A stretch of DNA of 40,284 nt from positions 1 through 40,284 of the IMG/VR virus record IMGVR_UViG_3300008117_000309, one strand, 5' to 3'. The DNA is from a virus. Both the position numbers and the translations under genes were made by a program. The notes beneath the pieces are model-generated. The model did not search any database and was not told where the DNA came from. It saw nothing but the letters and a program-made list of their open reading frames with translations. Of this stretch, positions 15,452 to 22,099 are shown in pieces. The first letter of the stretch is position 1, and each line of letters starts with the position of its first letter.

Positions 15452-16280
15452 GAAAAAGACCAGTTTTGACGATTCTTGGAAATTTTGGATTTGGGACAAC
15501 GTAAAGAGAGGTTCCTCCAAGAGAGAATTGGCACAAATTTTGCTTGACAAAGGCTTTGATGAAAGCCTAATCATTCAAGAATTTTCCATGCCAGACATCT
15601 TAAAAAAGGTTGAAGGCATTTCTCCACCCGTTAAAATTGAAGATTTGACTGCTAAATTTGGCGCAGAAAAAATCTCTGATAAATTAAACATCTTTAAAAT
15701 CAAGAACGCTTTGACACAGGACCAGTGTTCTCGCGCCATTGAAATCATCAAGAATCGTTGCCAAAAATCTTCTGTGATTGACTACGATAACGGCGGCAGC
15801 AAGATTTCCGACTTTCGCACAAGCTCCACTGCTCATTTGTTCCGCAATTCTGACCCCACAATTGCTGAGATTGAAGATGCTATTTTAAACATTGTTGGCA
15901 TTCCAGAGCAATACAGCGAGCAAGTTCAAGGCCAATACTACAAAGTTGGCGAGCAATTTAAGCCTCATTTTGATTCTTTCTTTCCTCTTAGTGATGACCA
16001 AAAAAAACAGCTAGAGCGACACGGCAACCGCACTTGGACAGCAATGGTTTACTTGAATGACACTCCCAAAGGAGGTCACACTAGATTCACAGAAATAGAC
16101 TTGGAAACAAAACCCGAAACTGGCACAATGATTCTTTGGCAAAACACTAGAGAAGGTTCAAACATTCCTGAATCAAAGCATTGGGGAATGCCAGTTGAAG
16201 AAGGAGAAAAATTCATTCTGAATACTATGAAGCGTTTTATAGTCCATGCTTGCGCATTTATTATGGTCGCATTGCAATGA
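15450..16280 (+). CDS. 2-oxoglutarate/Fe(II) oxygenase, prolyl-4-hydroxylase-like
   Basis: A 276-residue protein. The C-terminal domain has the iron ligands of P4H enzymes: HFD (His173, Asp175) after GQYYKVGEQFKP, the GGHTRF turn, then His244 in SKHWGMPVEEGEK with the 2-oxoglutarate-binding Lys254. It would hydroxylate a protein side chain using oxygen and 2-oxoglutarate. The N-terminal 75 residues are a separate, probably helical region. I chose the ATG at 15450, which overlaps the start codon of the divergent gene. The C-terminus (FIVHACAFIMVALQ) does not look like the family's usual ending; the -1 frame stays open for a further 23 codons. Confidence 0.88.
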   Translation: MKKTSFDDSWKFWIWDNVKRGSSKRELAQILLDKGFDESLIIQEFSMPDILKKVEGISPPVKIEDLTAKFGAEKISDKLNIFKIKNALTQDQCSRAIEIIKNRCQKSSVIDYDNGGSKISDFRTSSTAHLFRNSDPTIAEIEDAILNIVGIPEQYSEQVQGQYYKVGEQFKPHFDSFFPLSDDQKKQLERHGNRTWTAMVYLNDTPKGGHTRFTEIDLETKPETGTMILWQNTREGSNIPESKHWGMPVEEGEKFILNTMKRFIVHACAFIMVALQ

Positions 16281-16348
16281 GCAATGAAGCCGTTGTTGCA
16301 GGCATTGAAGAGATTGAAAAACTTTTCAGAGAACCAAACATGAACTAA
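16277..16348 (+). CDS. Tiny ORF or alternative C-terminus of the oxygenase
   Basis: A 23-codon ORF (MSNEAVVAGIEEIEKLFREP...) starting in an ATGA overlap with the oxygenase stop. It could be an independent peptide, the remains of a gene, or the true C-terminus of the oxygenase reached by a -1 frameshift. It is too short to judge by composition. Confidence 0.25.
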   Translation: MSNEAVVAGIEEIEKLFREPNMN

Positions 16349-16352
16349 TAAA

Positions 16353-16913
16353 ATGGGCCTTTTTGACAATATCATTTTTAACAAGTCAGTTATCCAAGGA
16401 ATTGCGCCAGAAGTTGATAAATATCTGCGACTCTTGAGACAAGAAGAAGTCACCTTTCAAACCAAAGACTTTGACTGCGCCTTAAAAAACTTCTTTATTG
16501 AAGAAGGCCGTCTTTTTGCAGAACACATTGAAGCCCAATGGGTTGAAGAGAACGGTCCTTTTGGCGGTTTCATGGAACCAATTTCCAAAGAAAAGAAACC
16601 GTGCAATAAAACTTGCACCATTCAAGCTTATGACGCGCTTAATTCGGAAGAGGTTGATATTTGGATTGAAATTCAGTTTGTATTTATTGATGGGTTTTTG
16701 CAAAAAGCCTCACTGGTAGGATATGAGGAAACGGATGCAGCAATCAGAATTGAGCGAGAAAAACAATTCCAAAAAAAGTTGGCAGAATCAATTGCATTCG
16801 GCAAAACTTTTCGAGGCAAAGTGCAGGGAGCTTTTGGGCAATTTTTGCGCAAGTTCGCACGCAAGATTATTAATTTTGGCAATCTCATACAACGAATTTC
16901 ATTCAAATTCTAA
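16353..16913 (+). CDS. Hypothetical protein
   Basis: A 186-residue protein with no recognised family. The N-terminal half is helical and acidic. The middle is probably beta-rich (TCTIQAYDALNSEEVDIWIE). The C-terminal 55 residues are strongly basic (RGKVQGAFGQFLRKFARKII), which could bind nucleic acid or membrane. It follows the oxygenase and precedes a gene with a frameshift. Confidence 0.75.
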   Translation: MGLFDNIIFNKSVIQGIAPEVDKYLRLLRQEEVTFQTKDFDCALKNFFIEEGRLFAEHIEAQWVEENGPFGGFMEPISKEKKPCNKTCTIQAYDALNSEEVDIWIEIQFVFIDGFLQKASLVGYEETDAAIRIEREKQFQKKLAESIAFGKTFRGKVQGAFGQFLRKFARKIINFGNLIQRISFKF

Positions 16914-16914
16914 T

Positions 16915-17386
16915 ATGGAAGAAGATTTTGAAATGCGTCTCATGAATAAATATCCAAGTTTGTTTTACAAGAACGAGCTTGAAGCTTTGGCGCGTTCCGC
17001 ATTTCTTGCTTAAAAAAATTCACTATAAAATCATTAACCTCTTTCCAAAGCTGAACGGTTATGAGTTAAATAAACCATTTTATAATTTTCTGCACAAGCT
17101 TTCGGCCAATGCATTAAAACACGCAAAATGGATTAAAATATATCCACCCGCTGTAAAGATAGAACAAATCAAAGAGAAATACTCTGACCTGAGAGTATAT
17201 GTGAGCGGTGGAGATGAACAAATTCAAGGAATGATTAACTTTGCAGAATATTTGTGCAGCAAAACTTGCGAAGCTAGTGGAGAAGAGGGCGCTCTCTGCA
17301 TTAGGGGAGGTTGGTTGCGAACACTCTCTCCAAAGCTGCTTGAGCAAGAGCCATACAAAGGCTATAAAATAGCTAAACAAAAATAA
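16915..17386 (+). CDS. Conserved phage protein, split by an apparent +1 frameshift
   Basis: The first ORF (16915-17013) encodes MEEDFEMRLMNKYPSLFYKN and stops at a TAA. The reading continues one frame over to 17386 with KIEQIKEKYSDLRVYVSGGD, NFAEYLCSKTCEASGEEGAL and RGGWLRTLSP. Those segments are the core of a phage protein family of unknown function whose N-termini usually read like the first ORF (short 'KYPxLF' start). The second frame has no ATG before the conserved core, only a TTG at 16979. A +1 shift at or just before CTT-GCT-TAA would join them. It may be programmed, a real mutation, or an assembly error. Confidence 0.65.
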
Positions 17387-17394
17387 AAAAAACA

Positions 17395-17619
17395 ATGTCA
17401 GCAGGCAAAGGCGATAAACTCCGCAAAGGCGCAAATCTTCCCTCTTATTGGGAGAACTATGATAAAATCTTTGCTAAGAGAAAAACCATGAAAGAGTGGC
17501 AAAAACATTTTGGCCATTTGATTCTTGACTTTAGTGGTTTCCGCGAATATAATTCGGACGATCTTCTCACGGAAGACGAGTATAAAAAAGCATATAAATT
17601 CTCCCATGAAAATCATTAA
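17395..17619 (+). CDS. Conserved small phage protein
   Basis: A 74-residue protein starting MSAGKGDKLRKGANLPSYWE. An N-terminus of this kind (GKGDKxR, then a Tyr/Trp-rich YWENYDKIF) is common in small phage proteins of unknown function. It overlaps the next gene by 14 bp. Confidence 0.7.
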   Translation: MSAGKGDKLRKGANLPSYWENYDKIFAKRKTMKEWQKHFGHLILDFSGFREYNSDDLLTEDEYKKAYKFSHENH

Positions 17620-17860
17620 AACAGAAGGCTGCACAGCCTATGGCTGGTCTTTTGACGGTAAAAGCTCAGTGGACCTATCTCCAGAAGAAGAGAGGCAAAT
17701 TTTTATTTACCTTTGTTTGAAATTTCAAGAAAAAATGAAAGACGGCTGTTTGTCGCTTACTGATTTTGTAGAAGTTTTTCGTTATGATGATTATGAAAAC
17801 GATGGAATAGTTTGTGACCAGTGTGGCGATTCAGTCACAACAACAACTTGGGAAATTTAA
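17606..17860 (+). CDS. Hypothetical protein with C-terminal CxxC
   Basis: The start at the ATG at 17606 gives 84 residues; an upstream extension to 17525 is unlikely because it lies inside the preceding gene. A single CDQC near the C-terminus could be half of a zinc site or a redox pair. Otherwise acidic and unrecognised. Confidence 0.7.
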   Translation: MKIIKTEGCTAYGWSFDGKSSVDLSPEEERQIFIYLCLKFQEKMKDGCLSLTDFVEVFRYDDYENDGIVCDQCGDSVTTTTWEI

Positions 17861-17862
17861 AT

Positions 17863-18048
17863 ATGAAATTAATTTCAGAAGCGCAAACTCTCTTTATTAA
17901 CGTCATAGATCGTTTGGACAATCCCTCATACTCGATGTATGAGGATGCTGTTCCTTTCAGCGACGAAGAAAAATACAACATTCTTCGCTATCTAACAAAC
18001 ATGCTGGAAGCAGAAGAAGAAAAACTATGGAAACAAATCAATGATTGA
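17863..18048 (+). CDS. Small acidic hypothetical protein
   Basis: A 61-residue, acidic, mostly helical protein (MKLISEAQTLFINVIDRLDN at the start). It begins two bases after the upstream stop and overlaps the next gene by 8 bp. No domain recognised. Confidence 0.65.
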   Translation: MKLISEAQTLFINVIDRLDNPSYSMYEDAVPFSDEEKYNILRYLTNMLEAEEEKLWKQIND

Positions 18049-18469
18049 AGATGTCGCCATTCCAAACGATGTGTGGGAAGCCGCGCTCACTGTTTCTAAC
18101 TACGCCAAAAAGCAAGGCTGGAGCGGCGATTGGTGCATTGCTGATGTTTGTTCGCGAGAAACCATGAGCGCTCTCAACAAAGAAATCAAACAATGGAAAG
18201 CCAACCACGACAATCAGGTAAAATTAAAAAGCATTTTAATCCAACGTCCAGACCTTAAAGATCGCGCAAATCGCATGTCAAAATTTATTGAAGAAAACCA
18301 AAAACTCCAAACTCGCCTCGGAGAACTCATTTCTTCCTACGAAGCTGATCTAAAACAGTTTGAAGAGGGTTATAATTATGTCGAAAATGAGCTTGACTTT
18401 TACATGCAAAAGGGTAAAATGAGCAAACTAGAAGACATTGTTACTGAACTCAAACAATTACTATCATGA
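18041..18469 (+). CDS. Coiled-coil hypothetical protein
   Basis: A 142-residue protein. The N-terminal 45 residues contain aromatic residues (AKKQGWSGDWCIADVCSRET); from about residue 50 to the end it is a long charged helix with heptad-like spacing (FIEENQKLQTRLGELISSYE). It overlaps both neighbours (8 and 4 bp), so it belongs to a co-expressed run of unknown genes. Confidence 0.72.
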   Translation: MIEDVAIPNDVWEAALTVSNYAKKQGWSGDWCIADVCSRETMSALNKEIKQWKANHDNQVKLKSILIQRPDLKDRANRMSKFIEENQKLQTRLGELISSYEADLKQFEEGYNYVENELDFYMQKGKMSKLEDIVTELKQLLS

Positions 18470-18864
18470 ACGCCTTCGCTCGCATCAGCCACAAAACTCA
18501 ACTCTATAAAAAAGTTGGTAAAAAATACATCGAACATAATGATCCTTATTTATTGGATGGTTTGGAAGATGGCTGGTGGCTTGTAAAAGTCGCGCCAAAT
18601 AGCAAAACTATTCGCTCAATTGTTTACCCAGACAATGCAGAAATCATTGCCGCTGCCAAGGACAAGGAAGATGAGCTTGTGGCAATCATTCGTGAAGCTA
18701 GTGAAGCCAAGCCCAAAGAAGCAATTCCCATGAGTAAACAATGCCGCAAAGATTGGCAAGTCCTGATAGAGAAACATGGAAAAGAACTCAGCACAATCTA
18801 CTACCCATCTTTTCAAGAAAACGCCGAAAAGATTGTCAAAGCCTTAATTGGTGAAAAGAAATGA
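18466..18864 (+). CDS. Hypothetical protein
   Basis: A 132-residue protein, basic at the N-terminus and helical later (IAAAKDKEDELVAIIREASE). ATGA overlaps at both ends. No family recognised. Confidence 0.72.
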   Translation: MNAFARISHKTQLYKKVGKKYIEHNDPYLLDGLEDGWWLVKVAPNSKTIRSIVYPDNAEIIAAAKDKEDELVAIIREASEAKPKEAIPMSKQCRKDWQVLIEKHGKELSTIYYPSFQENAEKIVKALIGEKK

Positions 18865-19253
18865 AAGACATGACTGAAACACTCACCATTTACCGCACCT
18901 ATTACTATGACTTGGGTGAGCACGGCATCACGCCAGACCATGAAAGTATGGCTGCTTTTTTGCTAGATGAAGGAGTTGTTTACTTATCAGCAATGTGGGA
19001 TGCTGAAAACAACGAAGGCGCATATCTTTGCATCAATATTAATGATTATTTTCATCCTGCTGCTGATAGCGAAGATTTGCCTTGGAAAGATATTCCAAAA
19101 CTGTTTGACATGTATCGCAAAGACGGCTATAATGGTGTAGCGCAATACGTTGCAGACAAACGAGGCATTCCAAACAAACGCTGGAAAGACAGACATAAAG
19201 AACTAATGCAAAAGGTTGATGATAAAATGAAAGAAAACTTAAATGAAGTTTAA
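18861..19253 (+). CDS. Hypothetical protein
   Basis: A 130-residue protein with an aromatic N-terminal half (TIYRTYYYDLGEHGITPDHE) and a basic C-terminal helix (KRWKDRHKELMQKVDDKMKE). Start either at 18861 or at the ATG three codons later. Last gene of the overlapping series 17395-19253. Confidence 0.72.
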   Translation: MKDMTETLTIYRTYYYDLGEHGITPDHESMAAFLLDEGVVYLSAMWDAENNEGAYLCININDYFHPAADSEDLPWKDIPKLFDMYRKDGYNGVAQYVADKRGIPNKRWKDRHKELMQKVDDKMKENLNEV

Positions 19254-19295
19254 TACAAGTTTAGACTTGATGAACACGAAATCAGTTATTAATTT

Positions 19296-19439
19296 ATGAA
19301 CACACTACTAGCACTCACACTTGAACTTCCTGATTGGCTATTTGATGGCGGATTTTGGAGTGGATTTTTCACAGCTGTTGGAATTGGAGTAGCACTCATA
19401 CTCTTTGCAGCCGCAAACTTTAACCCTTTTGGACGATGA
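19296..19439 (+). CDS. Small single-span membrane protein
   Basis: A 47-residue protein with one clear membrane helix (SGFFTAVGIGVALILFAAAN, residues 22-41) after an amphipathic N-terminus. It overlaps the next gene by 4 bp (ATGA). No family can be named; a holin or membrane-anchored accessory role is possible. Confidence 0.6.
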   Translation: MNTLLALTLELPDWLFDGGFWSGFFTAVGIGVALILFAAANFNPFGR

Positions 19440-19708
19440 ACGAAGAACAATTCAAAGAAAGATACAAAGGTCGTGAATGGGAATGGCCTCATATTGGCGA
19501 CAAAGCGAAATTCAAAGGTGCTGATGGGATGTTCTATCCACACCATGTCAATGTCATTCAATTTGCCAAAGACAATTTAGAGGTTGGAAAAATCTATACA
19601 GTTCGAAATTGTGAAGTTTACTCTTCGTGGTGTGCGGTATGGTTGGAAGAAATTGAGGGCGATCATTTCTTTCATCTCTCTATGTTTGAATGGCCCATTA
19701 AAGAATAA
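19436..19708 (+). CDS. Hypothetical protein
   Basis: A 90-residue protein with a beta-rich middle (GKIYTVRNCEVYSSWCAVWL), resembling small phage proteins with an SH3-like fold, but not assigned. It overlaps the membrane protein upstream by 4 bp. Confidence 0.7.
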   Translation: MNEEQFKERYKGREWEWPHIGDKAKFKGADGMFYPHHVNVIQFAKDNLEVGKIYTVRNCEVYSSWCAVWLEEIEGDHFFHLSMFEWPIKE

Positions 19709-19714
19709 AAAATT

Positions 19715-19879
19715 ATGTTTGAAGGATTTCCAAACGGACCAAATGATGAAGATGAAGACTATGTTCCACCACCTATGGCATGGTGGGAGAAAATTTATAT
19801 GGTAGGAGGTATGAGCTTGTTTATCGTGAGCGTCTTAAACTTACTCAAATCATGCAGTGAAAATAAATGCCCATTTTAA
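19715..19879 (+). CDS. Small membrane protein
   Basis: A 54-residue protein: acidic and Pro-rich N-terminus (MFEGFPNGPNDEDEDYVPPP), one membrane helix (residues 29-45, VGGMSLFIVSVLNLL), short Cys-containing tail. Unrecognised. Three bases separate its stop from the next ATG. Confidence 0.6.
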   Translation: MFEGFPNGPNDEDEDYVPPPMAWWEKIYMVGGMSLFIVSVLNLLKSCSENKCPF

Positions 19880-19882
19880 ATT

Positions 19883-20377
19883 ATGATTCCAATCAAAGAC
19901 AAAAAATACATGATCAATTTCAAAGGCCATTGGGGGTCTTATGTTGGTGAAGGCGTATGCACGGGTGATGTTAATGGCTTTTGCGGTGAAAACGGCGATA
20001 CTTTTACCTATGGATTTAAAATTCCCCTTGATGAAGAAACTTGTTTCTTTCTTGAAACAGACATTGTTGCGGAAATTGCTGACGATAATCAAGTCAGACC
20101 ACTAATTTGTGACCCTGACAATTATCCAGAAGATTCTGACTACTGCAAAACTTGCGGCAGTTGTGGTGAAACTGGCTGCTGCTCTCCAATCAACTGCCAA
20201 GCAGTCAAATGCAAATACGGCGAAATCAATTTAAAAGACTATGAATGCACTCTCAACCAATGGGAGATTATGCGTAAGGCTTTAGGAGAACTTGCAGATT
20301 TTGATGATAATAAAGTTGCAATAAACGCATTAAATGCAGTTGACAAAGAATGGGACAAACTCTATAGTAAAGAATGA
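19883..20377 (+). CDS. Cys-rich hypothetical protein
   Basis: A 164-residue protein. A cysteine-rich segment at about residues 88-115 (YCKTCGSCGETGCCSPINCQ ... C) has eight or more Cys and could bind zinc or an iron-sulfur cluster, or be disulfide-bonded. The N-terminal half looks beta-rich with Gly/aromatic residues. Overlaps the macrodomain gene by 4 bp. Confidence 0.72.
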   Translation: MIPIKDKKYMINFKGHWGSYVGEGVCTGDVNGFCGENGDTFTYGFKIPLDEETCFFLETDIVAEIADDNQVRPLICDPDNYPEDSDYCKTCGSCGETGCCSPINCQAVKCKYGEINLKDYECTLNQWEIMRKALGELADFDDNKVAINALNAVDKEWDKLYSKE

Positions 20378-20892
20378 TCACAACAATTAATAAAGACATT
20401 CTGACAGTTGACAAAGGAGTGATTGTTCACTCTGTCAATTGCATTGGAGCAGTAGGTGGATTAGCAGGCGCAATTGCTCGCAAATGGCCCAAGAATGCAG
20501 AAGAATACCGTGCTCATGTGAAACGTCAAAAGCTGCCCATTATGCTGCTAGGCAGCGTTTTTGAAGTGAATGTGGCGCATAATGTTGTTGTAGCAAATCT
20601 GTTTGGTCAGAACAATGTTGGCACCAGAGAAAGACAAACAGAATACTCTGCTCTCATTGCAGGCTTTAAGAGTATTGCTAGTACGAATTTTCACGGTAAT
20701 GACAAAGAAACGATTCATTTTTGTGGAATTGGCTATGAAAAAGTGCCTATTGATTTAACAGACATTTACATTCCATATAAAATCGGCTGCGGTTTGGGTG
20801 GTGCTGATTGGAACATTATAGAAGAAATCTTGCACAAAATATTTGAAAAGAGTTTTAATGACGTTTATATTTGTAAACCAGATTTCTGTTGA
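20374..20892 (+). CDS. Macrodomain protein (ADP-ribose binding/hydrolase)
   Basis: A 172-residue single-domain protein. Macrodomain landmarks are NKDILTVDKGVIVHSVN with N22, a Gly-rich loop GAVGGLAGAIARKWP (residues 26-39), and the second loop IPYKIGCGLGGADWNIIEE (about 131-149), the usual site for the distal ribose of ADP-ribose. Macrodomains bind or remove ADP-ribose from proteins or nucleic acids, or process ADP-ribose-1''-phosphate. In a phage this could counter ADP-ribosylation defences or recycle NAD products; which applies is not shown. Its TGA stop lies inside the -35 box of the next promoter. Confidence 0.9.
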   Translation: MITTINKDILTVDKGVIVHSVNCIGAVGGLAGAIARKWPKNAEEYRAHVKRQKLPIMLLGSVFEVNVAHNVVVANLFGQNNVGTRERQTEYSALIAGFKSIASTNFHGNDKETIHFCGIGYEKVPIDLTDIYIPYKIGCGLGGADWNIIEEILHKIFEKSFNDVYICKPDFC

Positions 20893-20917
20893 CAAAAGTT
20901 CCTTGCCCATGTAACCT
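20889..20917 (+). promoter_or_regulatory. Class 1 promoter for 20930
   Basis: TTGACA, 17 bp, TAACCT, then 12 bases to the ATG. The -35 contains the TGA stop of the macrodomain gene. Confidence 0.62.
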
Positions 20918-20929
20918 TTTTTAAGAAAT

Positions 20930-21118
20930 ATGAAATCATCAACACAAACTTTGATCGCTGCTCTTAGAGTCTTGGCGCAAGATATTGAAACAGAAGACGG
21001 CATTGTTAACTCTTGCTTGCTAGAAGCAGCAGATCGTTTGCGCGAATTGTCAGAACAGCTAGAAGACTCCCGCCAACTCAACAAAGACACTTTTGAAATC
21101 TTTTATGGACAAGAGTAA
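20930..21118 (+). CDS. Small helical protein
   Basis: A 62-residue protein predicted to be helical (TLIAALRVLAQDIETEDGIV, then LLEAADRLRELSEQLEDSRQ with coiled-coil character). It is first after the promoter at 20889 and overlaps the next gene by 14 bp. Unrecognised. Confidence 0.65.
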   Translation: MKSSTQTLIAALRVLAQDIETEDGIVNSCLLEAADRLRELSEQLEDSRQLNKDTFEIFYGQE

Positions 21119-21305
21119 AGTTGAAACCGCAAAAGCTCTAGCAGAAGCTCATCTTGGCTCTATTTTTGACAAATATTTAGTGATTGGCTTTAATGTTGAG
21201 ACGGGCGAAGACGTAATATGCAACTGCACAACAGAACAATTAAAACTATTGCTTTTGATTTTTCAACAACGAGTGCAAAACTCCGATGCACCAACCACTA
21301 ACTGA
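21105..21305 (+). CDS. Hypothetical protein
   Basis: A 66-residue protein starting at the ATG at 21105 (MDKSKVETAKALAEAHLGSI). The ending is helical. It overlaps both neighbours (14 and 20 bp). Unrecognised. Confidence 0.62.
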   Translation: MDKSKVETAKALAEAHLGSIFDKYLVIGFNVETGEDVICNCTTEQLKLLLLIFQQRVQNSDAPTTN

Positions 21306-21387
21306 TCTTCAATTACTTGGGCTGCTATTTTTAGCAGGTTTTGGTATTTTTATTGGAATTAAAATGATACTCTCTACTCATGAATAA
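21286..21387 (+). CDS. Very small membrane protein
   Basis: A 33-residue ORF with one hydrophobic helix (LLGLLFLAGFGIFIGIKMIL, residues 10-29). It overlaps the genes on both sides (20 and 8 bp). The clean membrane span makes it credible despite its size. Confidence 0.5.
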   Translation: MHQPLTDLQLLGLLFLAGFGIFIGIKMILSTHE

Positions 21388-21646
21388 AACACAAAAAACT
21401 GCAATTAAAAACGCTATTAAAAAACTTCAAATTGCCTCCATGCTTCTTGAAGATCAAAAAGACATTGTGGCAAATCATAGCCTTTCAGCAGCTATCTTGT
21501 CTGGCGCAGAAGCTTTTGACTGTCTCGTTAATGGATTTCCAGATATTGTTGAAGAGATTCAAACTCCCCTGATTGATAACCAAAATCAACTCAAGTTCAA
21601 CTTTATGGTTGACAACTCTCAAACCACTGATACAGTAAACCCATGA
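21380..21646 (+). CDS. Hypothetical protein
   Basis: An 88-residue protein, helical in its first half (MNKTQKTAIKNAIKKLQIAS). The promoter of the next gene lies within its last 13 codons, and its stop overlaps the next start (ATGA). Unrecognised. Confidence 0.68.
   Translation: MNKTQKTAIKNAIKKLQIASMLLEDQKDIVANHSLSAAILSGAEAFDCLVNGFPDIVEEIQTPLIDNQNQLKFNFMVDNSQTTDTVNP
21609..21636 (+). promoter_or_regulatory. Class 1 promoter for 21643
   Basis: TTGACA, 16 bp, TACAGT, then 6 bases to the ATG, wholly inside the preceding gene. Confidence 0.68.
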
Positions 21647-22002
21647 AAGCAACCCTCACACTAAACAACAAAGAATACAAAGTTAACCTCAACAAGCTCA
21701 TGCAGCTTGGCGTGGTCGAAGACCTTGACACTAGCACCGAAGAAGACCTCGACAATAAGATCGAATGGTTTGAAGCTGGTGATGTTTTTTGCCATGAAAA
21801 CGGCTTTGTGCTAATCTTGGAAACTAACAATGATTACGGCAGACCGAAGCGTTATCAAATTGCTGGACTTAACGGTTTGAAAGTGTATTCAGACTTTCCT
21901 GAGCCTGTTGGTTTTGGCACTATTCTTAGTTTTTTGAATGATGGAGACTACAAGTTTGTCAAAAACATCAATGAAGACGTTGATAAGCTAATCAATTCAT
22001 AA
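21643..22002 (+). CDS. Hypothetical protein
   Basis: A 119-residue acidic protein, probably alpha/beta, with no recognised family (MKATLTLNNKEYKVNLNKLM at the start). It has its own promoter, at 21609-21636 inside the upstream gene. tRNA-Tyr starts 8 bases after its stop, so the tRNA is likely cut from the same transcript. Confidence 0.7.
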   Translation: MKATLTLNNKEYKVNLNKLMQLGVVEDLDTSTEEDLDNKIEWFEAGDVFCHENGFVLILETNNDYGRPKRYQIAGLNGLKVYSDFPEPVGFGTILSFLNDGDYKFVKNINEDVDKLINS

Positions 22003-22010
22003 AAATTTTG

Positions 22011-22096
22011 GGGCAAGCGGCATAGTTGGAGAGATGCGAAAGACTGTAAATCTTTTATCTTTGATTGAGTAGATTCGAATTCTACCTTGCCCACCA
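22011..22096 (+). tRNA. tRNA-Tyr (GTA), CCA encoded
   Basis: The 86-nt cloverleaf has acceptor stem GGGCAAG/CTTGCCC, D stem GCAT/ATGC, anticodon stem AAAGA/TCTTT with loop CTGTAAA (anticodon GTA), a long variable arm and T arm GTAGA/TCTAC with loop TTCGAAT. Discriminator A is followed by an encoded CCA. Long variable arm and GTA anticodon fit bacterial tRNA-Tyr. No promoter is seen; it probably rides on the transcript of the gene before it. Its 3' end is 3 bases from the stop codon of the convergent virion gene. Confidence 0.92.
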
Positions 22097-22099
22097 AAA

